From CAJBLF01 sp964418415 (GTDB taxonomy: Bacteria; Patescibacteriota; Gracilibacteria; Absconditabacterales; Absconditicoccaceae), in NCBI GenBank assembly GCA_964418415.1, contig CAYQLB010000021.1:1-17317 (forward strand): a stretch of 17,317 nucleotides of DNA. Reading direction: 5' to 3'. Below are positions 7,221 to 17,186 of the stretch, in pieces. The notes below the pieces were generated by a model, which was not told the DNA's origin, made no database searches, and saw only the letters and a program-made list of their open reading frames with translations. Every line of letters starts with the position of its first letter. The first letter of the stretch is position 1. The translations under genes were made by a program, and so were the position numbers.

Positions 7221-7895
7221 ATGGCAACACACGGAAAAAAATGGAAAGAAGCTGCTAAGGCAGTAGACGCGTCCAAAGCGTATCCTATCAACGAAGCAGT
7301 AGCTTTACTCAAGAAATCAGGGTACAGCAAATTCGATGGATCTGTAGAGATAGCAGTCAAAACGTTTGCAGATGCAAAGTATAATGATCAGATGATGAGG
7401 GGAACAACAATCCTTCCTCATGGAACAGGAAAGACAAAGAAAATTGCAGTGTTTACTGATGATGAAGCTACTGCAAAGAAGGCAGGAGCTGATATTGCAG
7501 GAACAGAAACGTTATTGAACGACATCAAAGCAGGAAAATTAAATTTTGATGTTTTACTGACGACACCTGAACATATCAGAGATTTAGCTCCAGTAGCTAA
7601 ACAATTAGGTCCTAAGTGACTTATGCCATCTCCAAAAGCAGGAACAGTAGTTGCAAATATTCCTGAAGCTGTTGCAGAATTCAAAAAAGGTAAAATGGAA
7701 TTTAAACTCGATAAAACAGGAAATATTAATGCGGCGATAGGAAAGATTTCTTTTAGTGAAACACAGATAGAAGAAAATATCAAAGCTTTCCTAAAAGCAC
7801 TTGAAGACAACAAACCAGCAGGAGTAAAAGGAAAACTTATCAAGAAAGTATTTATCGCTCCTACGATGGGACCTGGCATACTCATTAGCTATTAG
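7221..7895 (+). CDS. rplA: 50S ribosomal protein L1
   Basis: A 224-residue L1, close to the usual 230. It starts MATHGKKWKEAAKAVD, followed by YPINEAVALLKK. The motif LGPK-G-LMPSPKAGTV has its Gly (residue 133, 7617-7619) encoded by TGA, which is one of the clearest proofs of the code here. Later motifs KTGNINAAIGKISF and AFLKALEDNKPAGVKGKLIKKVF match the C-terminal domain. L1 forms the mobile stalk by the ribosomal E site and represses its own mRNA in many bacteria. It is the last gene of the operon, ends in TAG, and is followed by a strong terminator. Confidence 0.97.
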
Positions 7896-7935
7896 TTCTT
7901 AGTTTATAGTCGATAACAATATATTTCTTATAAAA

Positions 7936-7969
7936 AAGCAGACAAGCCATGAGGCACGTCTGTTTTTTT
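7936..7969. terminator. bidirectional terminator between convergent rplA and ftsX
   Basis: CAGAC (7939-7943) pairs with GTCTG (7958-7962) and GCC pairs with GGC inside, with an ATGA loop. Seven T residues follow at 7963-7969, and six A residues precede the stem. The stem can therefore end transcription from both sides, fitting its place between converging genes. Confidence 0.85.
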
Positions 7970-7993
7970 ATGGTATAGAATATCGACCATTAA

Positions 7994-8950
7994 TTATAAT
8001 TTTTTATTGAGTGCACGAGAGAAAAGATAAGAAAATACAAATCCTACTGTTGTAACTACAATAATTTCACTTACAAAGATAGCAATGATAAGTGCGATAT
8101 TACTAAATACGCTCCATAAAGTTATATCAAAAAGATGATAAATATAGTAGTTGATGGTTATTCCACCAATAAGTAACAATAATAAACAGATAAGGAATGA
8201 GAATCAAAGAACATTCACAGTAAGTGCTATAAATCCTTGAACTATTTGTTTATAGGTTGCTCAGAGTATTTTTTTGACTTCAAGTTCTCTGTGAAATGTA
8301 TAAAAGACGTTTTTCAAAAGGAATCATAAAAATGATAGGATAATAAGCAGAAGGATGGTTATAATAACATAGGAAAGCCCTACGACAAAATTACTGAGAT
8401 TTATAATAGTGAGAACTCTGTTTTCTTGCTGTTTGAGTGTTGATCCGCTTTCAATATCCTTAGTATTGAGAATAATATCTTTGTTTTTGATGATGATAGT
8501 TTTGAGTGATTCATATTTACTATCACTATCAAACATAACATATAAAGTAGAAGGGAGTGGATTTTCAATACCAAACCTCTGGAAGTTATCGACAACGTCA
8601 GGAATTTTCTTTTCGAGGAATGATAATGCATCGTCCTTAGAAGAAAACATTACTTTCAATCCTTGGGATTCTAATTCATCCTTGAGTGATATGACTCTTT
8701 TATAAATCTGAGTATCACTACCACTAAGAGATGATGTTTCTATATTATCTTTGATATAAAAGTACATACCAAGTCTATCTTTGAGCTCTCCAGTAAATTT
8801 GTTTGCATACAAAGATATTCACAAAAAGATATTAAGTAAGAAAAGCAAGAAACCGATAAAGATACTAACTCCTACAACATTAGTTCGTGAAGTTTTAAGG
8901 AGATGTGCAAGATCTTGCTTAAAAATTTTTGAGAGTGTGTTTTTGAACAT
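7994..8950 (-). CDS. ftsX: cell division protein FtsX (ABC-type permease-like)
   Basis: FtsX of 318 residues, the normal length. A short cytoplasmic N-terminus precedes membrane segment 1 (about 24-46). An extracellular domain (about 48-185) carries motifs such as MYFYIKDN and the LPSTLYVMFD-type segment. Three more membrane segments lie at about 188-212, 236-262 and 284-309, with the cytoplasmic stretch FHRELEVKKILGATYKQI between the second and third. The E-x-x-x-x-K-x-LGAT motif before the third segment is typical. FtsX pairs with the ATPase FtsE to activate cell-wall hydrolases at division. No ftsE is next to it here. Several TGA codons read as Gly (for example in the first membrane segment and before LLKNVFYTF). 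Confidence 0.9.
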
Positions 8951-8983
8951 TGTTGCGAGATAGATGATAAATAGTTTCTAAAT

Positions 8984-9034
8984 GATGAGTTTTAAGTGAT
9001 GGTATTTTTTTTATTTAGGATTTAGCACTTAAAA
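8984..9034. repeat. inverted repeat between the TPR gene and ftsX
   Basis: TTTTAAGTG at 8990-8998 is the inverse complement of CACTTAAAA at 9026-9034. Further ACTTAAAA/TTTAAAAC-like units extend the right side to about 9050. It lies in the 109-base spacer between two minus-strand genes and shows no clean T tract on the minus strand. Confidence 0.5.
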
Positions 9035-9059
9035 TTTAAAACTTAAAATAATTTTTTTA

Positions 9060-9710
9060 TTATTTCTTAAACATTTGTTGGGTAGTTATGAACTTTTCAA
9101 AAAGAGAGATTTTATGATCATAAAAATCTAAGCCTTTATCAATAGTTTGTAGTTTTTCACGATGTTTATAAAAATATTTTATCATATCTTTTGCTTTTTT
9201 ATATTTATGTTCAAGAATATAGAGTTCGATGAGATTATAGACAACTTCTGCGTCAGTATTATTGATATGAAAGGCATCTTTAAGAAAATTTAGCCCTTTT
9301 TCTCTATTACCGTACCGATATTCACAGAGACCATAACATCTAAGGATTTCATGATTTTCAGCTTTGGTGATTTCCAAGGCACTTTGAAGATATTTTTTTG
9401 CTTCCAGCCAATGATTTTTCTCCATTTCTAAAACCCCTTTAATATAGAGTCCCAAAGGATCTGTATTGTTTTTCTTTGCATTGAGAAAATCTATAGCTTT
9501 GGTAGCTTTTCCAATTTCACCTCTTCTATACTGAATATCAGTAACTTGTAGAAGTGCATCTTCATTGTTTGGATCTCTAAAAAGGATAGTATTAACCTTT
9601 TTGATAGCCTCGTCAAATTTTCCCAGTTCTTTGAGCTCTTCAATTTCATCGATAAGGGAATCGGGGATATAGGTAGGCATACGTTCGATTCATGAAATAA
9701 ATACATTCAT
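9060..9710 (-). CDS. TPR-repeat protein
   Basis: This product is 216 residues, all helical, with tetratricopeptide-like repeats. They run from LGKFDEAIKKVNTILFRDPNNEDALLQ through YIKGVLEMEKNHWLEAKKYLQSALEI, LRCYGLCEYRYGNREKGLNFLKDAF and VVYNLIELYILEHKYKKAKDMIK. TPR arrays hold protein partners; the partner is not evident. There is no signal peptide. I chose the ATG at 9710, reached through an in-frame TGA (Gly). The ATG at 9680 would give 206 residues and is a fair alternative. A TATAAT (9747-9752 on the minus strand) would place the transcript start about 30 bases before 9710. Confidence 0.8.
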
Positions 9711-9721
9711 ACTCAAGTGTA

Positions 9722-9818
9722 TCCCGTAAGATGCTTATTTTCAAATATTATAGGTCTAATAAGGGTATTTGGATTTACATTTAAGAAAAAAATTACATAA
9801 ATAGCTTATTTTACGGGA
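9722..9818. promoter_or_regulatory. inverted repeat around the promoter of the TPR gene
   Basis: TCCCGTAA (9722-9729) and TTACGGGA (9811-9818) are exact inverse complements. They are flanked by similar GCTTATT/AGCTTATT sequence and bracket the minus-strand TATAAT at 9747-9752. They could be paired operator half-sites or chance. The gap between the TPR and protease genes holds no other gene. Confidence 0.3.
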
Positions 9819-9826
9819 AAATATGG

Positions 9827-10990
9827 CTATTTTTGGGTATTTCATCATAAAACAATCTGTAAATCGATCGGTTTTCCTCCTCTTACAATATGTAAGGATA
9901 CCGTATCACCAGGAATGAAGGTATATAGCTGATAGAGAAATGGTAAATGATGAGAAATCTCTTTTCCATTTATGCTGACAATACTATCATCTACTTGTAA
10001 TCATGCTTCTCGAGCAGGAAGATCAGAAATAACGTCTTTGATATAGATACCGTTAGCAATATTTATTTTTTTCTCTGCTTGCAGAGTAGGGGTTATCTCT
10101 ACATATTGGATACCGATAATGGGTCTAGAAATACTTCAGAAAGTTTCTATAGATTTTAATGTTCATGCTATAAATTCTTGACTGAGTGGTAATGCAAAGG
10201 TCAATCCCTCTCATTCATCTATAGCAGTCGTCATTCCTATAATGTTCCCATCAATATCAATCAGCGGTCATCCACTATTGCCAGGATTGGCCTGAGCATC
10301 TGTCTGATAGAGTCAGATATAGAGATTATTGCCATTTATAGTAAGTTTTTTACTTTTGCCTCCAATGATTCATAAGGTAACGGTATTTGGATATTTAGAA
10401 AGTGTATTCCCTATAGTCAGAGCAAATTGTCCTACATCTACTTGGGTATCTATAGGAAGAAATGTTGCTACTTGTAAATCTTTTGGTGATACACCTTCAG
10501 AATCTATAATTTTTAAAATAGCTAAATCGAGAAGATCATCAAATCGGATTTTATCGACATTGTAGGTTCTCCCATCGGCGAGGATTACAGAATATTTAGC
10601 TCAGGTATCTTGTACAACATGCTTATTAGTTAAAATATATCCATTTTTAGAGACAATGATTCCACTTCATCAACCCACTTGTGCTATCTGTTGATGAACA
10701 CTACCGGGACCATTAAGCTGCGAAGGATCATCTACATAGAATTTTACATCTTTACTTGCCGTAATACTTACAACGGATGTTTTTGCATGTTCAATAGATT
10801 TTATGAGATAAGATTGTAATGTGGAGAGATTAAATGATTTGGTATCAGACATAGTATTTCCCATAGTCGAGGTGACGGAATTACCAAAAGACTGTAATCT
10901 CTTATTTGTTATTCATCGAATGAGTATAGCTCAAAGTAATACAAGAAAAATATTCAAAACAATGATAAATAGTATGTGTTTTTTGTTCAT
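9827..10990 (-). CDS. membrane-anchored HtrA/DegP-type serine protease with PDZ domain
   Basis: This gene encodes 387 residues. A single membrane anchor lies at about 5-25 (HILFIIVLNIFLVLLGAILI). A trypsin-like domain follows with GSGIIVSKNGYILTNKHVV (His124), DLLDLAIL (Asp155) and NPGNSGGPLIDIDG (Ser239), so the catalytic triad is complete. A PDZ domain lies at about 290-380 (GIYIKDVISDLPAREAGLQ, DSIVSINGKEI). Such proteases cut misfolded proteins outside the cytoplasm under stress. At least 12 codons are TGA, including the first Gly after the catalytic Ser pair in GNSGG (bases 10268-10270 on the plus strand). The gene starts 28 bases after gyrA, so the two are probably one transcript. It ends in TAG. 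Confidence 0.93.
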
Positions 10991-11018
10991 AGAATTTTAT
11001 TATATTAGAGAGTAAATG

Positions 11019-13649
11019 TTATTCTTCGATATCCGTTGTCTCATTTTTCTCTGATGTTTCAGATTCTTCATCGATAATAGCAGCTCCTTGTTCCATCTTT
11101 TCTGCTTCTTTTTCAGCTTTTTTTCTCTCCTCTTTATATCTAAGATTTTCTTCTTTCTCTTCTCGAGGTCTATAGATAACATCGATATCTTTATCGACCA
11201 TCTTTGCTAATGGAGTTTCTGTTTCATCAAGATGAATATCATTTGAATGGATAGTTTTTATGTTTCCATCTTTGAATCTAATTCTGATAGCTCATTCAAT
11301 AATACTGATTCCTCCTTCAAGATTTTCTTTTCCCGTCATAACTACTTGTCCTTTTCTCGCTCTTTTCCATATTTTCAGATCTTCAAGATTCAGAAGTTTT
11401 CCATTTTTATTTGCATGGATAAGAATAAACGGTTCACCTTTATGTAAAAACATGTTTGCTACCTCATCACCCTCTTGAAGCTCGATTCCCTTAACCCCAC
11501 CAGCAGTCTTCCCCATAGGTCTAAGATCACTACTCTTAAAAAGAAGCATCCATCCATGTTTAGTAATAACACCCACATTATCAGTATCATTTATCGCCTC
11601 TACACTAACTATTTTTTCTTTGTCTGCAAGCTTCATAATTACCGTAGGAAATTTTTTGAATGAGAGAACTAATTCTTTATTGATTTTTTTACAACTATTT
11701 TGATTGGTGAGGAATATGAGGTGATGATAGTCAAAATGTAATGTTTTTGCGAAGACTATCTTTCCTTTGAGTCAGAAATGTTCATTTAGATTCAATGCAT
11801 TTTGTTTCATAGCGAAACTTCAAAAGTCCTTTAGTCTTTGAACGACTAATTCGCCGATATCAGTAATCACTATCAATTTATCTTGATTGTGAGTATAGAT
11901 AAGATCCATTGTCTCTTCAGGGATAACCTGGATTCTAGACTGGTACAATATCCTGATACTATAGTCGTTTCCGATCCAAACAATAACATCTTCTTTTACC
12001 TTATCGGCAGCAGCCATAAACGCTTTGAGGCTTCATGAGACATTATAGACGCTCAGATCCTGAGAAAGGTCTGTTTTTCTCTCGTCGCCATACTGTTTTT
12101 TCATATATTTAAATTCATCTTTGATTACTCCATCAAGTTTTTCTGGATTATTGATGATAGACTCAAGTTCTTCGATAAGTTTTTTCTTTTCATCGATTTC
12201 TTCCAAGACTTTCTTGATTTCCAAACCAACCAAAGATTGTAATCTCATCATTAAGATATATTCAGCTTGTGATTCTGAAAATTCAAATTTTTTCATCAGA
12301 TTTTCTTTTGCATCTTGTTTGGTTTCAGATTTCTTGATCGTATCGATAACCGCATCGATGATATCAATCGCTTTTTTCAATCATTCCAAAATATGTAGTC
12401 TATCTTTTGCTTTATTAAGTTGGAAAACAGATCTACGATACACAACATTTCTTCTAAACGTAACAAATTCCATCAAGAGATCTTTGATATTTAAGAGTCT
12501 CGGTTGAACTCATCATTCGACGAGAGAAACATTATTTACATTGAATGCACATTGGAGTTCTGTGTATTTATAGAGTTCTACCAATATTTTGTCAGCATCT
12601 ATACCGTTTTTGAGGTAAATAGCGATTCTGATCTTATTTTTGCTGGATTCATCTCTCATATCGGAGATTCATTCTATCTTCTTATCAACCACCAATTCTC
12701 CGATCTTTGCTACCAAAGAAGATTTATTGACCAAATAAGGTATTTCATCGATGACAATAATATTTCCATGTTTATTTTCTTCAATATGAGTCTTTCCTCT
12801 CATAATGATTCCTCCTTTCCCTTTTTTATATACTTCCTTGATGTTGTTACTGTCATATATAGTTCCTCCTGTAGGGAAATCAGGGCCTTTGATAATCTCC
12901 ATAATTTCATCGATAGAGACACTATAGGTATCTTTTGCTTGTTCTTCTACTTCTTCACCTTCAAGAGCTTCTGCTTTTGCTTTGGCAGCTTTTGCCTTTT
13001 GTTTCTCGTTTAATGGTTTACCTTCTTTTTCGAGCAACAATAACGAAGCATCTAACACTTCATTCAGATTATGAGGAGCCATATTAGTTGCCATACCTAC
13101 AGCAATACCCATAGTACCATTACAGAGATGATTGGGGAATTTTGTTGGTAACATGATTGGTTCTTTGAGACTTCCATCGAAATTATCTCTCCGATCGACG
13201 GTATCTTGTTCCAGGTCATTAAGCATTTCTTCAGCTATCTTCGTGAGTCTAGCTTCGGTATACCTCATCGCCGCTGCGCCATCACCATCAATAGAACCGA
13301 AATTACCTTGTCCATCGACTAATGGATATCTAAACGCCCATGGTTGAGCCATACGAACCATCGCTTCGTAGATACTACTATCTCCATGTGGATGATATTT
13401 ACCCATAACATCTCACACAATTCTTGCTGATTTTTTGTGTTTCTGATTGAAAAAATTATTCATCTGATACATTCAGAAGAGGATTCTCCTCAATACTGGT
13501 TTGAATCCATCTCTCGTATCTGGCAATGCACGCGATACGATTACCGACATTGCATATTCGATATATGATTTAGAAATCTCATCTTCGATAGAGTGGGGAG
13601 TTACCGTTCCCGTAGCAATCACTTTATCGTCTTGTTCATTCTTGACCAT
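11019..13649 (-). CDS. gyrA: DNA gyrase subunit A
   Basis: An 876-residue type IIA topoisomerase A subunit with an intact N-terminus: IEDEISKSYIEYAMSVIVSRALPDTRDGFKPVLRRILF. The catalytic Tyr is Y130 (AAMRYTEARL). In the quinolone-pocket region HPHGDSSIYE, Ser91 and Glu95 correspond to E. coli Ser83 and Asp87 and are wild-type-like. An unusual Ala/Lys/Glu-rich insert lies at about 212-241, before IMEIIKGPDFPTGGTIYD. The C-terminal domain has repeated strand units but no clear QRRGGKG GyrA box. The tail is highly charged. A ParC-like role is therefore possible, but the gene is called gyrA by overall likeness. I chose ATG 13649, since an open frame continues 20 codons upstream without similarity. 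About nine Gly codons are TGA. Confidence 0.88.
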
Positions 13650-13970
13650 ACTACTATGATTGAAAATATAAAAAACACAAGAATTAAGACAAAAAAACTT
13701 CAAGGCCATAGCCCCAAAAGTTTTCTCTTACTTTTACAGGAAAAATATAACAAAAACCAAGAGAAATTCAATACTTTCCCGTTATCACTAGTTGACAAAA
13801 AAAAGAAAATATAATAATAATTAATTACATAAAAAAACGTTTATATATTATCATATATGGAAGGAACTAAGAAAAATCGTGAAAAATAAGAAAAAAAAAG
13901 AAAATAAAGAAAAAAATAGTAAAAATATTTGTCAGTAAGTTTATATAATTTTTAGAAAAGTCAATAGATG
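13650..13970. other. AT-rich spacer upstream of gyrA with purine tract
   Basis: No gene is visible. A minus-strand promoter candidate for gyrA is TTGAAT with TATATT (plus positions 13766-13771 and 13744-13749, 16-base spacer), about 95 bases before the start codon. At 13860-13935 the plus strand is nearly pure A/G with little C, a run of A tracts that may be strongly bent or easily melted. TTGACA at 13792 with TATAAT at 13810 on the plus strand has a 12-base spacer, too short for a usual promoter, and no plus-strand gene follows. Confidence 0.5.
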
Positions 13971-14207
13971 CTATTTTTTCTTTTTAACAACTTTTTTCAC
14001 AGGTTTTTTTGCTGTTTTTTTTGCCACAAGTGTTTTTTTTACAGGTGCAGCGAGTCCTAAGAGACTGCCTAAAGTAGGCATAGGATACTTTTTAGCGAAA
14101 TCATTGAATTTTTTCAGATCAGTGAATGCTTTAGAAACCTTTTTCTCCTTACCATTGATGTTTTCATAATACATAAATTTACCTTGAAATGTACTTTTTG
14201 TAGGCAT
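13971..14207 (-). CDS. small protein with lysine-rich histone-like tail
   Basis: Seventy-eight residues ending in TAG. The first 50 residues form a small mixed domain (FMYYENINGKEKKVSKAFTDLKKFNDFAKKYPMP). The C-terminus is an Ala/Pro/Val/Lys tail with 11 or more lysines (AKKTAKKPVKKVVKKKK). Such tails resemble those of histone H1-like and other bacterial nucleoid proteins and would bind nucleic acid. I do not recognise the family. It stands between gyrA and the transporter operon, and the spacer above it contains GATTTTT/AAAAATC (14246-14265), a small inverted repeat that could be an operator. Confidence 0.65.
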   Translation of the reverse strand: MPTKSTFQGKFMYYENINGKEKKVSKAFTDLKKFNDFAKKYPMPTLGSLLGLAAPVKKTLVAKKTAKKPVKKVVKKKK

Positions 14208-14284
14208 TTTTTTATATATTAAGAAATAAAATCATTAACGAAATAGATTTTTACACACAAAAATCAAGATGTATTCTTAATTTT

Positions 14285-14854
14285 TTATATCTGTTTTCCT
14301 AAGAGCAAGATAATGGTTATACCTATGGTATGAAGTATATATGCCATAATCATGAAATTTCTCATAGAGAGATTTTTTCTACTTGCAAGTATGGTTATAC
14401 CTATTTCCGTAGGTAAAGGAGTCATAATAAGTATTCCTGCTGCTACTGGCATGATATATGTATAAGGAGCTCAAAAAATCCTTTTGAGAAATGCTCTGAA
14501 TTTCATAACAAAAGGCTCTTCTTTCAGCATTGTTAGTTCTTGAAGTAAATGGTTTTTTGCGAATTTTAAGAGTAATATATCACTGATAAGAGCTCATATC
14601 CCTGCAGTAAAGATAGCTAAGATCAGCGAAATATTTTTTGATATAATCAAAAGCACTGCAGTGGCTGAACTTGAGGTGAATCCATATGAATAAAATAATC
14701 ATCATAAAAAGGTCCCTCCATATCACAATGACAGCAAAAAATTGTGAATAATAGATGAGTGCATTCATTCATAGAAAAAGGTTATCGCTATGATGATGGT
14801 AATCATAAAGACAAGGAGTTTAGGATATTTGTATCTGTATCGTTTTTTTATCAT
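14285..14854 (-). CDS. small polytopic membrane protein, conserved-looking
   Basis: A product of 189 residues, readable only with UGA = Gly. It has about four membrane segments: LLVFMITIIIAITFFYEG, an SLGYGGTFLGGLFYSYGFTSSSATAVLLII region, LILAIFTAGIGALISDILLLKFA, and two short ones near the C-terminus. The G-x-GG-x-F-x-x-G-x-x-x-x-x-x-F-T-x-x-x-A-T pattern followed by AGIGALISDILLLKF is reminiscent of small conserved membrane proteins seen in candidate phyla and archaea that have no assigned function. It starts 48 bases after the antiporter gene ends and probably belongs to the same operon. ATG 14854 is the only ATG available upstream of the first membrane segment. Confidence 0.75.
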
Positions 14855-14902
14855 CGTAAGTGAAAATATAAATAGCATATAGCACTACAAGAGCATATAC
14901 AC

Positions 14903-16579
14903 TTAGTGTTTAAGTAATCCATGTTTATGATGTTCAGCTTCTTTTATAAATTTTTCTTTTTGGACTCCATGCTCTTGAATAAGTTTAGAGATATAATGTC
15001 CTCAGAGAAAATATGGAGTAACGACGTAAGTCGAACCAAGCTCGTACAATTCAAGCGTTTCACTGATCTGATGTGATGTCGTTATAATGATCGGATCTAA
15101 ATGTTTATGTTGTTTGATAGTTTTGATAAGCAAGACATTAGCTTCAAAGTCTGGTACGGTAGAAATAATCATTTTAGTATTGCTCATATCCAATTCATCC
15201 AAAAATTCCGGATCCTGTAAATCACCATATATTGCATTATACTTATCATCTTGTAAGGTTTTGATAGTCATAGGATTATAATCTATCACAAGAAGGTCTT
15301 GTTTGATCTTATTCACATATTTCAAAAGATCTCATCCCATTCTATGACATCAGAAAACGATGATCTCGCCATTTGCGTTTACTGATTTTAAAGAATCATG
15401 TCTACCGATTTTTTTCTCAAATCTTTTAAGAAGTGGTTTAAAGAGTTTGTAGAGTTTCTCGGAATACATGATCATGTAAGCAGAACCCATGATAGTAATA
15501 AGTCATATAGTAACAACGATAGATAAGATATCTTTATTGAGATGTCCACTACTGACACCCAAAGCCACCAAAATAATAGAAAATTCACTGATTTGTGCAA
15601 CGGTCAAACCTGCCATAAATCCGCTTCTCGCATCGTATCATATTCTTCCCATCAAAAATATAACAATAAAAGGATTTCCAATAAGAATGAAAAGAGAGAG
15701 AATAATTATAGTTCGAATATATTGTATATCAGTCACAAAGCCCATTTGAGATCATAATACAATGAAGAAAATAACCAAAAAGAAATCTCTTAGGGTTCTC
15801 ATTTTCGCAGCAATTTCAAATCTCATCGGAGAGAAGGAAAGGGTAATACCTGCTACGAGAGCGCCTATTTCCATAGAAAATCAGAAATAATGAAAAAATC
15901 CAGCAACAACGATACACCAAGCGATAGAGAAAAGTAGAAGAAATTCCTGAGATTTGGCGATATTACGGACAAGACGAGGAAGGATATAGATTCCTATTAG
16001 TACGGCAGTAGTAATCAAAATAAATCCTTTGAGCATAGAGAGTGAAATTGTTCAGAGGATATTTCCATCTCCGACACCCAAAGAAGATACAATCATAAGA
16101 AGAAGTGCTGCAACAATATCTTGTACAATAAGAAAACCCATGGCTATTTTTCCATAGACAGATCACATATCGCCTTTATCTGAGATGAGTTTCATGATAA
16201 TAATCGTGCTACTGAAGGTGATCGCTATCGCGATATAGAGTGCTTCTATATTTGAAAATCATAAAAGTTTAATAATTCCAAATCCTATAGCTGAAGTGAA
16301 GATAACTTGTCCCAATCACGTAATAAGTGATGTTTTCCCTGTTTCTTTAATAGTCTTTGCATTTAAACCTATTCAGACAATAAAGAGCAAGAGGGAAATT
16401 CCTATTTTAGAAAAGGTATCGAAAATTTCTCCATGTTGCAGAAAATTGAAGATATACGGTCCAAGAATAATTCCCGCAAGGATATATCCTATAATCAATG
16501 GTTGTTTGAATAATCTGACAATATAGGTGACAACTACTGTCACTCCTATTGCTATACCTATATTCAAGAATGCATCCAT
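14903..16579 (-). CDS. Kef-type monovalent cation/proton antiporter with TrkA-N domain
   Basis: A 558-residue protein of two parts. Residues 1 to about 385 are a Na+/H+-exchanger (CPA2) membrane domain of about 12 segments, including QPLIIGYILAGIILGPYIF and KIGISLLLFIVGLNL, then AITFSSTIIIMKLISDKG and QDIVAALLL. Residues about 404-540 are a TrkA-N nucleotide-binding domain with EIIVFGCHRMGGDLLKYV (G410-C-H-R-M-G415) and acidic D433 at the end of the second strand. This fits KefB/KefC-like potassium efflux or cation homeostasis gated by nucleotide binding. About 14 Gly codons are TGA. It follows the CBS gene by 32 bases. Confidence 0.92.
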
Positions 16580-16611
16580 ACTATTCGTTTGTATATATAA
16601 AAAAAGATATA

Positions 16612-17118
16612 TTAATGATGTCTGAGAAGATTAATCAGGCTATTTGGCGTAATGACGCCCATTACTTGCTTTTGTTTGTTGAGTACAGGAACATAGAGAG
16701 ATTTTGGAGTATAGATCGCTCTAATAACAGTATTGATATTTGTATCTTCATAGACGGTACATCTATGTCTATTGCAAAGTTCTCAAGCATTTTTGTAGAG
16801 AAAACTTTTTTTATATCCTCTCGTAAGGTATTTGATCATTGGTTCAGTATTTAATTGCTGAACAAAAAGCTTGATGATATCTTCTACGGAAATTTCACCA
16901 ACAAATGCATTACAGTTATTGATCACTATACATGCACTAATATCTTCATGTTTGAGTTTTTTGAGAATCGTAGAAATATCATCAGTTTCCTGGAGAAATA
17001 CCGGAGCTATCATAGCGTTTTTGGCAGTCAATTGATCAATCGCACCTAACTGAGCAATACTCTTCATATCTTCAGTCTCCCATTGACGTAAATGGGTTCT
17101 GATCTTTGTTTCATTCAT
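16612..17118 (-). CDS. CBS-pair protein
   Basis: A protein of 168 residues with two CBS motifs. The first spans about 28-95 (TAKNAMIAPVFLQETDDISTILKKLKHEDISACIVI, then FVGEISVEDIIKLF). The second spans about 105-165 (CTVYEDTNINTVIRAI, SLYVPVLNKQKQVMGVITPNSLINLL). One TGA codon (Gly) lies between the motifs. CBS pairs bind adenine nucleotides and act as energy or ion sensors. As the first gene of an operon with the Kef-type antiporter, a regulatory role for that transporter is likely but not shown. Confidence 0.85.
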
Positions 17119-17154
17119 ATAAGATATAATAGATATAAATAATTGTATATATAT

Positions 17155-17182
17155 ATTTTAACTATAATTGTTTATTTGTCAA
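17155..17182 (-). promoter_or_regulatory. candidate promoter of the CBS-antiporter operon
   Basis: On the minus strand TTGACA (plus 17177-17182) and TAAAAT (plus 17155-17160) are 16 bases apart. Transcription would start near 17148, about 30 bases before the CBS start codon. Confidence 0.5.
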
Positions 17183-17186
17183 ATTT

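Noticed and set aside
12121..13013. Plus-strand ORFs of 128 and 169 residues opposite gyrA
   Set aside because: They are shadows on the antisense strand of a strongly conserved gyrA; their peptides are Ser/Phe/Ile-rich without family resemblance.
13792..13815. TTGACA followed by TATAAT on the plus strand
   Set aside because: The spacer is only 12 bases and no plus-strand gene follows.
14580..14768. Minus-strand ORF of 62 residues inside the small membrane protein gene
   Set aside because: It is in another frame; the 189-residue reading with UGA = Gly gives a coherent polytopic protein.
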